In this document: positions 36,475 through 45,716 of the stretch, piece by piece
Layout: the number at the start of each line of letters is the position of its first letter
Position numbering within the stretch: the stretch's first letter is position 1
Origin: Cumulibacter soli
GTDB lineage: Bacteria > Actinomycetota > Actinomycetes > Mycobacteriales > Antricoccaceae
Assembly: GCF_004382795.1 (NCBI RefSeq)
Contig: NZ_SMSG01000005.1
Span: forward strand, 62,001-126,000
Reading direction: 5' to 3'
DNA: 64,000 nucleotides
Position numbers and translations under genes: made by a program
The notes under the pieces: model-generated
Told to the model about the DNA's origin: nothing
The model's database searches: none
What the model saw: only the letters and a program-made list of their open reading frames with translations

Positions 36475-36508
36475 AGAACGCCGCCCGCGCCGATGCGGGC
36501 GGCGTTCT
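36475..36508 (+). terminator. Terminator after the sigM/anti-sigma operon
   Basis: AGAACGCCGCCCGC and its perfect complement form a 14-bp stem around the 6-nt loop GCCGAT. The second arm ends in TTCTTG. It separates the anti-sigma gene from trxB. Confidence 0.8.
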
Positions 36509-36668
36509 TGATCGATGCAACCGTCCGCCGTGAACTTCGGCGCGTTCGCCCAACGTCGCGGAATAGCCCGCTTACGATGAGTGTTGCACCCACAGCGCCG
36601 TACGCCGGTCACCCGACGTCGCTCGCGCCGACACCTGCACATTTACCGCCAGAAATGAGTTCTCCGCG

Positions 36669-37601
36669 TTGAGCACCGACGTCCGTAACGTGATCATCAT
36701 CGGGTCCGGCCCTGCCGGCTACACCGCCGCTATCTATACCGCGCGAGCCAATCTCAAGCCGCTCGTGTTCGAGGGCAGCCAATTCGGCGGGGCGCTGATG
36801 ACGACCACGGAAGTCGAGAACTTCCCCGGGTTCGTTGAGGGCATCGACGGCCCAGCCCTGATGAGCAACCTCCGCGGTCAGGCTGAGCGATTCGGCGCTG
36901 AATTGCGTCCCGACGATGTCACTGAGGTCGACCTGACCGCGACGCCGAAGTCGGTGACCGTCGGTGAGGAGACCTTCTACGCGGACGCCGTCATCATCGC
37001 GACGGGTTCGAAGTACCGCTACCTCGGACTACCGGACGAGGAACGCCTGCTCGGCCGCGGCGTCTCCGCATGCGCGACCTGCGACGGGTTCTTCTTCCGC
37101 GACCAGGACCTCGCGGTGGTCGGCGGCGGCGACAGCGCGATGGAAGAGGCCACTTTCCTCACGCGATTCGCAAAGTCTGTCACCGTCGTACACCGCCGCG
37201 ATGAATTGCGCGCATCGCAAATCATGATCGATCGCGCGAAGGCGAACGACAAGATCCGATGGTCGCTGAACCAACGCGTCGTCGGCGTACAGGGCGAGGA
37301 GAAGGTCTCCGGACTGCAGTTAGAGAACACGCAGACCGGTGAGGCCAGTGAACTGGCCGTCGGTGGGATGTTCGTCGCGATCGGCCACGATCCGCGGAGC
37401 GAACTTTTCCTGGGACAGATCAACCTCGACGAGGCCGGGTACGTTCAGGTCGAAGGACGATCGACCCGCACCAATATCGACGGCGTGTTCGCCTGCGGTG
37501 ACGTTGTCGACCACACCTACCGTCAGGCGATTACTGCTGCCGGCTCCGGATGCTCCGCGGCAATTGATGCCGAGCGCTGGCTGGCAGGGCGCGACCAGTA
37601 G
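36669..37601 (+). CDS. trxB: Thioredoxin reductase
   Basis: A 310-residue flavoenzyme that passes electrons from NADPH to thioredoxin. The FAD motif [16 protein letters not shown], the redox pair in [10 protein letters not shown], the NADPH motif [12 protein letters not shown] and the C-terminal [16 protein letters not shown] are all present. It appears to start at a TTG (36669) with a weak ribosome site; no better start fits the conserved N-terminus. It is followed 44 bp later by trxA, as in Rv3913-Rv3914. Confidence 0.96.
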   Translation: MSTDVRNVIIIGSGPAGYTAAIYTARANLKPLVFEGSQFGGALMTTTEVENFPGFVEGIDGPALMSNLRGQAERFGAELRPDDVTEVDLTATPKSVTVGEETFYADAVIIATGSKYRYLGLPDEERLLGRGVSACATCDGFFFRDQDLAVVGGGDSAMEEATFLTRFAKSVTVVHRRDELRASQIMIDRAKANDKIRWSLNQRVVGVQGEEKVSGLQLENTQTGEASELAVGGMFVAIGHDPRSELFLGQINLDEAGYVQVEGRSTRTNIDGVFACGDVVDHTYRQAITAAGSGCSAAIDAERWLAGRDQ

Positions 37602-37645
37602 TTACATAGACCTATCTCGATAGATTCTCAGAAAGGGAGCAGCAG

Positions 37646-37972
37646 ATGTCCAAGAACACCGTCACCGTTACCGAGCAGAGCTGGCAGAACGACGTACTCA
37701 ACAGCGACAAGCCCGTCCTCGTCGACTTTTGGGCCGAGTGGTGCGGGCCGTGCAAGATGATCGCCCCGGTTCTCGATGAAATCGCCGGTGAAGTAAAGGA
37801 CAAGCTCACCGTGGCCAAGATCAACATCGACGAGAACCCGCAGATCGCGCAGAACTACCAGATCATGTCGATTCCGACCATGACCGTCTTCCAGGGCGGG
37901 CAGCCGGTCAAGAGCATCGTTGGCGCAAAACCCAAGGCTGCCATCAAGAAGGACCTCGCCGAGTGGATCTAG
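37646..37972 (+). CDS. trxA: Thioredoxin
   Basis: A 108-residue thioredoxin with the active site WAEWCGPCKMIAP and the cis-Pro loop IMSIPTMTVF. It is the cytoplasmic disulfide reductant kept reduced by the TrxB encoded just upstream. GAAAGGGAG precedes the ATG. The length and position match trxC (Rv3914) of M. tuberculosis. A GC-rich terminator follows about 45 bp downstream. Confidence 0.97.
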   Translation: MSKNTVTVTEQSWQNDVLNSDKPVLVDFWAEWCGPCKMIAPVLDEIAGEVKDKLTVAKINIDENPQIAQNYQIMSIPTMTVFQGGQPVKSIVGAKPKAAIKKDLAEWI

Positions 37973-38017
37973 TCCACTGACCTGGGCGATTGAGCACCAC
38001 AACATCTGCATAACGTG

Positions 38018-38050
38018 CGAAGGGCGCCGCCGTCACGACGGCGCCCTTCG
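38018..38050 (+). terminator. Terminator after trxA
   Basis: CGAAGGGCGCCG and CGGCGCCCTTCG form a 12-bp perfect stem around a 9-nt loop. It ends the trxB-trxA unit before cwlM. Confidence 0.75.
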
Positions 38051-38119
38051 ACGTAGTATCCGGGAGTTGCGCGATTTCGCGGCGTGATTGCAGCCGCGAG
38101 CGTATGCGGAAGGGCTGGC

Positions 38120-39250
38120 ATGAGTTTGGGCGAACCTACAGACCGCCGCTCGGGGGATCTTGATGTACGACGTTTACTCGAGGACCTCGAACTAGGTCAA
38201 CCCTTAACATCGGCTAAGAGGGCGATCGACCCACTTAGTGCGCCCCACTTCGCCGCCAAGGCGCCCGACAGAGCTGCGCACCACCTAGCCTTACGACAGT
38301 TTCAGCAGGAGCGCGGACTGGCCGCCACTGGTCGGCTCGATCCCGACACCTATCGCGAGCTGCTCGGCGCGCAGTACCGAATCGGCGACCGGGTACTGCA
38401 GCGCGCGACGCACATGCTGCGCGGGGACGACGTCCGCGATCTTCAGCACCAACTCGCTGAACTCGGCTTCCATCACGGGAACGTCGATGGGATCTTTGGC
38501 CCCACGACAGAGCAGAGCCTCAGCAACTTTCAGGCCGATTACGGCCTGCGGGCCGATGGCGTGTGTGGGCCGATCACTATTCGCGCACTACACAATCTGC
38601 TTCCCAAAGTTACCGGTGGATCGCCCGCGGCGTTGGCCTCGTACGCCTACCGCATGCACACTGGTCCGGGGTTGGCCGGCCGATACATCGTTCTCGACCC
38701 CATTCAATCCAACGATGAGCTCGCTGACAGTTTCATCTCGACCGTGACTGAGTCGGCGCGCGATCAACTCGAGCGACTCGGCGCCAATGCGCTGCTTGCC
38801 CAAGGCGTCGGGGAAGAACTGTCCGCCACCGAGCGCTCCCTGCGAGCGAACCAGGTGGGCGCAGAGATCTACTTGAGTCTTGACGTGGCGAGCCATTCCA
38901 GCCAGCACGCCGAGGGAGTCGCCGCGTACTACTTCGGCTCGCCGAGCGGTGCCTCGCAGGTTGGGCGCGAACTCGCCGGCTTGCTCCAGCGTGAGGTTTC
39001 GGCGCGCACGGACTTCACCGACCTTGGCGAGCATCCTCGGGTTCTCGAAACACTTCGAGCCACCCGAATGCCGTCGATTCATCTCGAGCTCGGATACCTC
39101 TCCAGCCCGTTTGACCGCGCGCGGATGTCAGATCCGCTCGTTATCGAGGCCGTAACCGCCGCGCTTGTCGCCGGCGTCGAACGGTTCTACCTCGCCGCGA
39201 TGGATGAGCACGCCACCGGGACCTGGCAGATTCCACACGCCGCCGACTAG
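38120..39250 (+). CDS. cwlM: CwlM-like protein: peptidoglycan-binding repeats plus degenerate amidase
   Basis: A 376-residue protein starting at the ATG at 38120 with GGAAGGG upstream. It has no signal peptide, so it is probably cytoplasmic. Two peptidoglycan-binding-1 repeats come first (LALRQFQQERGL..GRLD and VRDLQHQLAELGFH..VDGIFGP), then an Amidase_3 fold. The usual zinc ligand loops are altered: DPGHGG is DPIQSN and SIHAN is SLDVA, while the distal Glu (HLELGYLSS) is kept. Mycobacterial CwlM, in the same place after trxC, is a regulator of MurA rather than an amidase; the same role is likely here. The first parS site follows 6 bp after the stop. Confidence 0.88.
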   Translation: MSLGEPTDRRSGDLDVRRLLEDLELGQPLTSAKRAIDPLSAPHFAAKAPDRAAHHLALRQFQQERGLAATGRLDPDTYRELLGAQYRIGDRVLQRATHMLRGDDVRDLQHQLAELGFHHGNVDGIFGPTTEQSLSNFQADYGLRADGVCGPITIRALHNLLPKVTGGSPAALASYAYRMHTGPGLAGRYIVLDPIQSNDELADSFISTVTESARDQLERLGANALLAQGVGEELSATERSLRANQVGAEIYLSLDVASHSSQHAEGVAAYYFGSPSGASQVGRELAGLLQREVSARTDFTDLGEHPRVLETLRATRMPSIHLELGYLSSPFDRARMSDPLVIEAVTAALVAGVERFYLAAMDEHATGTWQIPHAAD

Positions 39251-39256
39251 GTCCTA

Positions 39257-39270
39257 GTTTCACGTGAAAC
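39257..39270. repeat. parS: parS site 1
   Basis: GTTTCACGTGAAAC, the palindromic ParB-binding centromere core, lies 6 bp after the cwlM stop and is the outermost of the seven sites. Confidence 0.95.
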
Positions 39271-39396
39271 GTGGATCTCTGTCAGGACCAAGATCCAGCG
39301 GCGCGTGTGAATCGCACAATCTCTGCGTAGCGCGCTACGACGCTTGAGTTTCCTCGCGAGTTCCCTACGTGAGAGCCGACGTAACGCCGCCACGTT

Positions 39397-39410
39397 GTTT
39401 CACGTGAAAC
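39397..39410. repeat. parS: parS site 2
   Basis: GTTTCACGTGAAAC, extended one base at the left as TGTTTCAC, lies in the cwlM-parB intergenic region. Confidence 0.95.
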
Positions 39411-39432
39411 GGTGATTGCGGGCCCAACACCA

Positions 39433-39464
39433 GCGCCGTCCGTTTCACGTGAAACGGACGGCGC
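39433..39464. repeat. parS: parS site 3 inside a 32-bp perfect palindrome
   Basis: The core GTTTCACGTGAAAC is at 39442-39455. It is flanked on both sides by 9 more paired bases (GCGCCGTCC / GGACGGCGC), giving a perfect 32-bp palindrome 34 bp after the parB stop. It could act as parS and also as the parB transcription terminator. Confidence 0.93.
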
Positions 39465-39498
39465 AATAACCAAGGAACAGCGATGACGAACGTCTGGA

Positions 39499-41232
39499 TC
39501 AGTCGCTCTCGTCGTCGGCACGCTTCGTTGCCAGGGGCGGGGCCATCATCGCGACGATACGTTCCAGATCGTCCACCGAGGCGAACTCAACCACAATCTT
39601 GCCCTTGGTGCGACCGAGTTGAACAGTGGCGCGGGTGTCGAAGTGGTCGGACAACTTCTCGGCGAGCGCACCCAGTGCAGGGGCCACCGGCCTAGTGCGC
39701 CGAGTAGGGCGGCTGGGACGAGCGCCATCGCCGCTATACAGCGCAACGGCTTCCTCTGTCGCTCTGACGGACAATCCTTCAGCGACGATACGCGCGGCGA
39801 GGGTCTCCTGCGCGTCGAGGTCATCGAGTCCGAGCAACGCGCGCGCGTGCGAACCCGAGATAACACCGGCAGCAACGCGGTTCTGGACTCGAGTCGGAAG
39901 CTTCAGCAATCGGAGCGAGTTTGAAATCGCCGGACGGCTGCGCTTGATCCGCTTAGCGAGTTCCTCGTGAGTGACACCGAACTCTTCGATCAACTGTTGG
40001 TAAGCAGCCGCCTCTTCCAGGGGATGCAACTGCACTCGATGGATATTCTCCAACAGCGCGTCGCGCAGCATCTCGTCATCGTCCGTCTGACGGACGATGA
40101 CCGGGATGACATCCACGCCAGCCAACTTCGACGCACGCAGGCGCCGTTCGCCCATGACGAGTTCGTAACCGCTAGCCGTCTCACGTACAACGATAGGCTG
40201 AAGGAGACCGAACTCCTTGATCGACTGCGAGAGCTCCTCGAGCTCATCATCGTCGAATACCTGGCGTGGATTCTTCGGGTTGGCGCGAATATCGGCTGGG
40301 CTCAGTTCCACCAACACCGCAGGTGGCGCCGCCGCGTCCCCGGTCCGGGTCGACGCGCCATCCGGCGCGACCACATTGGCAGTATCGTCCATTCCAGCAG
40401 TCGGCTCGTCCTTCGACTCGGTGTCGCGGTCCGTGGACACTGTGTCCGATATCCGATCGACCGCGTCGGGGCGATCTACATATAGCGATTCGGCCGCGGG
40501 CACCGTTTCACGTGAAACCGCGTGCTCCTGCGCCGCGCCGGCGGTATTTCCGACACCTCCGGCGTCAACGGACGTCTCGTCCGAAGAATCGCCGCCTGAC
40601 GTCGAGGTCTCGCGAGTCGCTTTAGGTGAAGCCGATTGACCATCGGAGGCGCCCAGCGATCCGGAATCCAATTCTGGAGCGGCAGCGACGGAGTCCATCT
40701 TGACTGAGCCTGACTCATCTCTAGTGTCATTGTGATCGGTGGGAGCAGGTGCGGCTGCGGCATCAGCGTTCGCGCTGCTCTCCGATTGTGTTCCAGCCGC
40801 CTTCGTGTCGCCATCAGTGCCGTTAACGATGGCGTCGCCGCTACTAACTCCCTCCTCGTTATCAGCCGCGACCGGATTCGCTGTAGCTATCGATGAGGTA
40901 TCCACATGAATATCCACAGCAGATCCCGACCCGCGGAGGACGTCCGGACTGATCGCCGTACCTGATTCACTGACTGGATTACCGCTCTGAACAGGGGATT
41001 TGTCGGCGTCGGCATCTGCATGCCGCTGATCATCGTTGACGTATCGATCGTCTAGAACCGATCGCGCGGCGGCTTCATCCACAGCCGGTGGATTGTCGAG
41101 CGCGTTCCAAAAGTGTCCCTTTCCCGACGCGCTTCCGGGTAGCGGGCCGGACGGAATGAGCGCTCCGAGGCCACGTCCAAGTCCACCTCGGCGAGCCGGT
41201 GGCTGCGACTTCTTCTTAGACTTATCGCTCAC
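39499..41232 (-). CDS. parB: Chromosome-partitioning protein ParB with long N-terminal insert
   Basis: A 577-residue protein from a GTG (41232) with GGGAG upstream; mycobacterial ParB is about 330-340 residues. The conserved ParA-contact motif [16 protein letters not shown] is near the N-terminus. A low-complexity acidic, Ser/Thr/Ala-rich stretch of about 270 residues follows. Then comes the ParB CTPase/DNA-binding core ([40 protein letters not shown], helix-turn-helix [15 protein letters not shown]) and a C-terminal dimer domain. ParB loads on parS and spreads to organise the origin. A parS site lies inside the low-complexity part and is read as VSRET at 239-243. The gene is 37 bp downstream of parA. 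Confidence 0.95.
   Translation of the reverse strand: MSDKSKKKSQPPARRGGLGRGLGALIPSGPLPGSASGKGHFWNALDNPPAVDEAAARSVLDDRYVNDDQRHADADADKSPVQSGNPVSESGTAISPDVLRGSGSAVDIHVDTSSIATANPVAADNEEGVSSGDAIVNGTDGDTKAAGTQSESSANADAAAAPAPTDHNDTRDESGSVKMDSVAAAPELDSGSLGASDGQSASPKATRETSTSGGDSSDETSVDAGGVGNTAGAAQEHAVSRETVPAAESLYVDRPDAVDRISDTVSTDRDTESKDEPTAGMDDTANVVAPDGASTRTGDAAAPPAVLVELSPADIRANPKNPRQVFDDDELEELSQSIKEFGLLQPIVVRETASGYELVMGERRLRASKLAGVDVIPVIVRQTDDDEMLRDALLENIHRVQLHPLEEAAAYQQLIEEFGVTHEELAKRIKRSRPAISNSLRLLKLPTRVQNRVAAGVISGSHARALLGLDDLDAQETLAARIVAEGLSVRATEEAVALYSGDGARPSRPTRRTRPVAPALGALAEKLSDHFDTRATVQLGRTKGKIVVEFASVDDLERIVAMMAPPLATKRADDESD
40505..40518. repeat. parS: parS site 4, inside parB
   Basis: GTTTCACGTGAAAC within the parB frame, translated as VSRET in the low-complexity linker, where the protein sequence is probably under weak constraint. 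Confidence 0.95.
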
Positions 41233-41253
41233 TACCGCGCTCCCGATTCCCGC

Positions 41254-41269
41254 TGTTTCACGTGAAACA
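41254..41269. repeat. parS: parS site 5, between parA and parB
   Basis: TGTTTCACGTGAAACA, the full 16-bp consensus, abuts the parA stop and starts 22 bp upstream of the parB GTG. ParB bound here could autoregulate parB. Confidence 0.96.
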
Positions 41270-42751
41270 TCACCGACGTCCGACAAGTTCGCGCGCGGCG
41301 GCCGCATACGCCTCGGCACCACGCGAACCCGGATCGTAACTCATCACCGATAGGCCATAGCTGGGCGCTTCGCTCACCTTGACGCTGCGCGGAATGATCG
41401 TGCGCATCACGACCTCGCCGAAGTGCTCCCGGACATCGTCGACGACTTGTCCGGCAAGCTTCGTACGCGCATCGAACATGGTCAGCAGCATCGTGGAGAC
41501 TTCGAGAGCGGGGTTCAGGTATCCCTTGATCAGATCGACCGTCTCAAGAAGCTGACCGAGGCCCTCCAGCGCGTAGTACTCACACTGCACCGGAATGAGC
41601 ACCTCGCCGGCTGCCGCTAGTGCGTTGACGGTAAGAAGTCCCAGCGATGGTGGGCAATCCACCAGAACGTAGTCGAAGCTGCTTTCGCCGGTGTGCTCAT
41701 CCAGGAACGCCGTAATTGCTTGTTTCAGGCGAAACTCGCGGCCGACCATGACGCCAGCGAGTTCAACCTCGGCACCGGCCAGGTCTGGGGTTGCCGGTAC
41801 GCAGTACAGCAGCTCAGTGGGTACACCTGGGGCCTGAACCGGCTGCACGACCTCACTGAGCGGGGCCTTATCAACAATGACGTTGTATGTGGACGGGGTG
41901 CCTGCCTGATGAGGTATTCCTAGACCAGTACTCGCGTTGCCCTGCGGGTCTAAATCGATCACCAACACCCTGAGGCCGGTCATGGCCATCGCGGCGGCCA
42001 GATTCACTGTCGTCGTGGTTTTCCCGACGCCGCCCTTCTGGTTCGAGACCGTGAGGATTCTGGCCACCTCACGTCGCCCAACGACAGTCGTACGGTCGAT
42101 AGCCTCAGTTTCGGTGGCCACGTCGGTGGCCACGTCGGCCGTCGTTTCACGTGAAACATCGGCGCCGGGCGCGGCGACTGCCTGGGTGTCGGCGACAGAA
42201 ACTTCGTCGACCTTGGTCTCGGGAGACGTCGCTTCGACCTCTACCGAATCGCCACCGCCCGCCCACACGGCGTTCTCCAGGTCATTCGAATGCGAGGCTG
42301 GATCCGCCTCGATCGCCGTCGAGTCGGAACGCTCAGCTCCGACATCAGACTGGCGGTTGCGATCAGGATCGGTGTCAATGCTTGAAGTCTCCGTGCGCGA
42401 GGAGTCCATATCGGCGGGACGAGGCCCTGAGGCTTCGGCCACCGTCGCGATGTCGGTCGCCGGAGAACCAGCACTCGCACGGGCGGCGAAGTCTGCGGCG
42501 CTTTCGGATTCTGACGCAACAGCCGGATCATTCACCTTGGGACCAATAGCGTCACGTGACGTTTCTGGCGTCAAGGTTGGGTCTACAGAGTTGTTCGATG
42601 TGTCGGAGGATTCTGTTGTTTCACGTGAAACAACAAAATCGGCGCCGGACATCCAACCGACACCGGTCGGTTTCCCGGGCGCCATTTCGGCGCGCCGTTT
42701 CCGGGGCCACCCGAGTTTCGACGACATGAAACTCAACAGCTCCTCCAGCAT
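41270..42751 (-). CDS. parA: Chromosome-partitioning ATPase ParA with long N-terminal extension
   Basis: A 493-residue protein; the catalytic part is a normal ParA/Soj ATPase and the first 230 residues are a low-complexity acidic extension. The core has the deviant Walker [11 protein letters not shown] (Lys239, Lys244), [34 protein letters not shown] and a C-terminal [12 protein letters not shown]. ParA drives origin segregation with ParB. The extension includes two VSRET pentapeptides (41-45 and 199-203), which are the translated parS sites 7 and 6. The start may be 42751 or 42727; GGAGGAG lies 12 nt before the latter. The rsmG stop abuts the start. Confidence 0.95.
   Translation of the reverse strand: MLEELLSFMSSKLGWPRKRRAEMAPGKPTGVGWMSGADFVVSRETTESSDTSNNSVDPTLTPETSRDAIGPKVNDPAVASESESAADFAARASAGSPATDIATVAEASGPRPADMDSSRTETSSIDTDPDRNRQSDVGAERSDSTAIEADPASHSNDLENAVWAGGGDSVEVEATSPETKVDEVSVADTQAVAAPGADVSRETTADVATDVATETEAIDRTTVVGRREVARILTVSNQKGGVGKTTTTVNLAAAMAMTGLRVLVIDLDPQGNASTGLGIPHQAGTPSTYNVIVDKAPLSEVVQPVQAPGVPTELLYCVPATPDLAGAEVELAGVMVGREFRLKQAITAFLDEHTGESSFDYVLVDCPPSLGLLTVNALAAAGEVLIPVQCEYYALEGLGQLLETVDLIKGYLNPALEVSTMLLTMFDARTKLAGQVVDDVREHFGEVVMRTIIPRSVKVSEAPSYGLSVMSYDPGSRGAEAYAAAARELVGRR
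42144..42157. repeat. parS: parS site 6, inside parA
   Basis: GTTTCACGTGAAAC (followed by A), in frame in the parA extension as VSRET at residues 199-203. Confidence 0.95.
42617..42632. repeat. parS: parS site 7, inside parA
   Basis: TGTTTCACGTGAAACA, extended to a 20-bp perfect palindrome at 42615-42634, in frame in the parA extension as VSRET at residues 41-45. Confidence 0.96.
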
Positions 42752-43390
42752 CTACGAGGGTTGTGCCAGCAGCACGCGCGCGGTGTGCACACCGTCTCCA
42801 CTGGACAGATCCACCATATCGAGATCACCGACCATACGACGTTGCCGTTTGGTGAGTTCCGCGATCTCGTCTTCAGCACGACGGCCCTTCATGGCCGCCA
42901 GCCAACCACCGCGGCGTACCAACGGCACACACCATTCAATCAATCGCCCCAGTGGAGCCACGGCACGCGAGGTAACGACGTCGTACGCGCCAATCACGGT
43001 CCGCGACTCTGGCTCTCCAGCGCGGGCACGTACGACCCGGACGTTGGACAGCGATAGATCAGCGCAAATCTCACGAAGATAGTCCGTACGACGCTGCAAC
43101 GGATCGACCAAGGTCACGTCCAGATCCGGTCGAGCAATCGCCAGCGGAATCCCGGGCAAACCACCACCGCTGCCGACGTCGCACACCGATGCACCGTTGG
43201 GCAAGACGCGCGGCGACAGTTGCGCCAGAAGCGCGCTGTTGATGAGATGTCGCTCCCAGAGCACCGGAACTTCACGGGGGCCGTTCAGTCCTCGGATTGG
43301 CCCAGACTCACATAAGGACGCATGAAAGCGCTCGGCGAGCGGAAGCCGCTCGCCGAAAATCGCCTGCGCCGCAGGTGGGGTGCCGGGCAC
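42752..43390 (-). CDS. rsmG: 16S rRNA (guanine-527-N7)-methyltransferase
   Basis: A 212-residue SAM-dependent rRNA methyltransferase (GidB). It shows LWERHLINSALLAQ, the SAM motif VCDVGSGGGLPGIPLAI, VTLVDPLQRRTDYL, VTSRAVAPLGRLIEW and a Lys-Gly loop (AAMKGRRAEDEI). It methylates G527 in the 530 loop of 16S rRNA. It starts at a GTG and sits 4 bp after jag and directly before parA in the rpmH-parB cluster. Confidence 0.95.
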   Translation of the reverse strand: MPGTPPAAQAIFGERLPLAERFHASLCESGPIRGLNGPREVPVLWERHLINSALLAQLSPRVLPNGASVCDVGSGGGLPGIPLAIARPDLDVTLVDPLQRRTDYLREICADLSLSNVRVVRARAGEPESRTVIGAYDVVTSRAVAPLGRLIEWCVPLVRRGGWLAAMKGRRAEDEIAELTKRQRRMVGDLDMVDLSSGDGVHTARVLLAQPS

Positions 43391-43394
43391 GAAA

Positions 43395-43901
43395 CTAGTC
43401 TGCTAGTCGGATGACGACTCGTCGATTAGGCTGCTCACCCGCGGATTCACTCACGACGTCCGACTCCGCGCCAACGACATCGTGAACGACTTTGCGTTCG
43501 AACGGATTCATCGCAGGGAGTCGCTTCTCCGTGCCCGCCGCACGCACTTCCTTGATCGCGTCCACGGCAAGTTGGGTGAGACGCTCACGCTCGTGCGCCC
43601 GGTACCCATCGATATCCAGCATCAGCCGGCTACGGGCGCCAGTCTGCGCCGTGACAGCGAGCCGGGTCAATTCCTGGAGCGCGTCCAAAGTCTGGCCACG
43701 CTGACCCACCAAATGCTTCAGATCACCACCATCGACCGCAACGACCGCGCGTGAGCCTTCGACGTCCAGGTCGATGTCACCATCGAGATCGAGGATGTCC
43801 AGCAATCGTTCCAGATAGTCGCCGGCGATATCACCCTCGATCACCAACGGATCGCTCTCGTCGTACGACGCTTCCTCAGTGTCCTGCTGTGTTTCAGTCA
43901 T
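43395..43901 (-). CDS. jag: Jag/KhpB-like RNA-binding protein (KH and R3H domains)
   Basis: A 168-residue protein with an acidic N-terminus, a KH-type segment (VVAVDGGDLKHLVGQRGQTLDAL) and an R3H domain (IDGYRAHERERLTQLA; MNPFERKVVHDVV). It lies between yidC and rsmG as in most Gram-positive bacteria. Jag/KhpB proteins bind RNA and influence cell envelope or division; the exact role here is not known. Confidence 0.93.
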   Translation of the reverse strand: MTETQQDTEEASYDESDPLVIEGDIAGDYLERLLDILDLDGDIDLDVEGSRAVVAVDGGDLKHLVGQRGQTLDALQELTRLAVTAQTGARSRLMLDIDGYRAHERERLTQLAVDAIKEVRAAGTEKRLPAMNPFERKVVHDVVGAESDVVSESAGEQPNRRVVIRLAD

Positions 43902-43943
43902 GATCGTCAGCTTTCGGTGCTTAGTACTACAAAGGAAATCGGG

Positions 43944-45065
43944 TCAGCGCTTCTTGCGCTTCGTCTGCGGCCTTGAACCGGCCGTCGGCTTGGCGCCGGC
44001 GCGTGGTTTCGCTGATCCACCCGGCTTACCTCCCGACCGAGGGGACTTGGTACCGCCAGCAGGTTTCGTGCCCGCGCGGCGGGACGTGTCACCGGCGTCC
44101 GCGGCATCATCAGTGACCGCTTCCACCTCCGACTCGTCCGTCGTGCTCGCGGCAGCCGAACGCGGGCGCTGGGCCGCATCGCGGTTGGGTTTCGCCCCAG
44201 GACGCGGAGTGAGCTTCGTGCGGTCGATCTCGGCCTTGTCCTTGTCCTCCGGACGCGCGCCGGGTGCCGGCATCCGCGACAACACCCAGAACTGCTGTCC
44301 CATGGTCCACAGGTTGTTGAAGAACCAGTACAGCAGCACGCCGAGCGGGAAGAAGGTACCGGAGACCAGCAGCGCGAGCGGTGCTCCGTAGAGCATCAAC
44401 TTCTGCACCATCTGCATCTGCCCTGCCTGCGGAGACTCAGGCATGTTGGCGTTCTGCGCTTTGGTGCGCTTCATGATCTGCTTGGTGGTGATGAACTGCG
44501 TTATCGACATCACCACGATCAGGATGCCGGTGACCACCTTGATGTTGGTCGAGGACGTCGTCGGCACGGCTTGCAGCAGCGTGTCGAGTTTGTCACCGCT
44601 CATCGTGAAGTACGAGGAGATCGGGGCGCCGAAGACCGTCGAGGTGGCGGCGTTGTCTGTTAGCGCATCGTCCCACGAGTAGAGCCCGGGTTTACCTGGC
44701 TCCAGCCGCCGCAGGACGTGCAGCAGAGCGATGAAGACCGGAGCTTGCGCGATCATCGGTAGGCAACCCGCGAGCGGGTTCACACCGCGCTCGCGTTGCA
44801 GTTTCATCATCGCCTCGGACATACCTTGGCGATCCGAGCCGTACTCAGCGCGAAGTTTCGCGATCTCGGGCTGTAGTTCCTGCATCGCCCGCTGGCTCTT
44901 GATCATCTTCACGAAAAGCGGGAAGAGAATGATGCGGACTGTGACCACCAGAAACATGATCGCCAGCACCCAGGACACGCCGCTGTGCGGATCAAACAGC
45001 GAGCCCCACAGCGAGTGCCACAGTTTCAGCACGAAGGCGATCGGGTAGTACAGGAAGTCGAGCAT
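43944..45065 (-). CDS. yidC: Membrane protein insertase YidC
   Basis: A 373-residue insertase of the short Gram-positive YidC/OxaA type, without the large periplasmic domain of enterobacteria. It has five membrane helices (the first about 3-20; VLAIMFLVVTVRIILFPLFVK with the groove Arg; GCLPMIAQAPVFIALLHVL; LLVSGTFFPLGVLLYWFFNNL). A basic, Pro/Ala/Gly-rich cytoplasmic tail of about 100 residues could contact the ribosome. It inserts and folds membrane proteins, alone or with SecYEG. YidD is encoded 4 bp upstream. Confidence 0.95.
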   Translation of the reverse strand: MLDFLYYPIAFVLKLWHSLWGSLFDPHSGVSWVLAIMFLVVTVRIILFPLFVKMIKSQRAMQELQPEIAKLRAEYGSDRQGMSEAMMKLQRERGVNPLAGCLPMIAQAPVFIALLHVLRRLEPGKPGLYSWDDALTDNAATSTVFGAPISSYFTMSGDKLDTLLQAVPTTSSTNIKVVTGILIVVMSITQFITTKQIMKRTKAQNANMPESPQAGQMQMVQKLMLYGAPLALLVSGTFFPLGVLLYWFFNNLWTMGQQFWVLSRMPAPGARPEDKDKAEIDRTKLTPRPGAKPNRDAAQRPRSAAASTTDESEVEAVTDDAADAGDTSRRAGTKPAGGTKSPRSGGKPGGSAKPRAGAKPTAGSRPQTKRKKR

Positions 45066-45069
45066 CAGA

Positions 45070-45342
45070 TCACTCCGTGGTCGCGGTGCTTGAGAAAGTC
45101 TGGGTCGAACGGGTGCGAGGCGCCTTGACCTTGTCTACCCCGCCCGGATGCCACGGTCCGCACTTCAGTAACCGGACTATCGCATAGCCGGAACCTCGCA
45201 CCGCGCCGTGGGTCTGTATGGATTCGACGGCGTACTGGCTGCAGGTCGGATAGAAGCGACAGGCCGGTGGCCGTACCGGAGAGATCCAACGCTGGTACAC
45301 GCGAATGGGCGCGACGAGGAGCCTGCCCGCGAAGGTGCTCAT
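45070..45342 (-). CDS. yidD: Membrane protein insertion efficiency factor YidD
   Basis: A 90-residue protein with the family pattern: LVAPIRVYQRWISPVRPPACRFYPTCSQYAVES is visible in pieces (IRVYQRWISP, CRFYPTCSQYA), then HGAVRGSGYAIVRLLKCGPWHPGG. It is an amphipathic membrane-associated factor that aids YidC-dependent insertion. Its start overlaps the rnpA stop by 4 bp and it is 4 bp from yidC. Confidence 0.95.
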   Translation of the reverse strand: MSTFAGRLLVAPIRVYQRWISPVRPPACRFYPTCSQYAVESIQTHGAVRGSGYAIVRLLKCGPWHPGGVDKVKAPRTRSTQTFSSTATTE

Positions 45343-45686
45343 CGTCTCGCCCGCTCAAATGCCTTGCTCTTCAGAAACGCTCGGGAGCTCGCGCTGAGTT
45401 CCGCAAACGGCGTGTTCGCGGCTGAGGGGAGGGCGCGCACGACCAGCCGGGCGCCGTCCGGTAACTGTGAATACAGTCCGCTGCACACGTGCCGCAAACG
45501 TCGTGTCACGCGATGCCGTACGACCGATCCACCCACTGCTTTGGACACCACGAAGCCGCAGCGGACCTCGTTATCGTCGGCTATTCCGAGATGAAAGACG
45601 AGTGCGCCGTCGGCAAACTTGCGCCCACGCCGCATCGCGACGGCGAAATCGGCGCTGCGGTGAATACGTTGGTCTGCCGAAAGCAC
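45339..45686 (-). CDS. rnpA: Ribonuclease P protein component
   Basis: A 115-residue basic protein that assists the RNase P RNA in removing tRNA 5' leaders. The RNR motif region is seen as GGSVVRHRVTRRLRHV, with the N-terminal IHRSADFAVAMRRGRKFADG. It starts at a GTG 30 bp downstream of rpmH. Gene order rpmH-rnpA-yidD-yidC is universal in this group. Confidence 0.95.
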   Translation of the reverse strand: MLSADQRIHRSADFAVAMRRGRKFADGALVFHLGIADDNEVRCGFVVSKAVGGSVVRHRVTRRLRHVCSGLYSQLPDGARLVVRALPSAANTPFAELSASSRAFLKSKAFERARR

Positions 45687-45716
45687 GCGTGGCCGAGGCC
45701 TGAACCCGTATCGGGG

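Noticed and set aside
42551-42560. Further CACGTG-containing site in parA
   Set aside because: It reads GTCACGTGAC and lacks the GTTT/AAAC flanks needed for parS.
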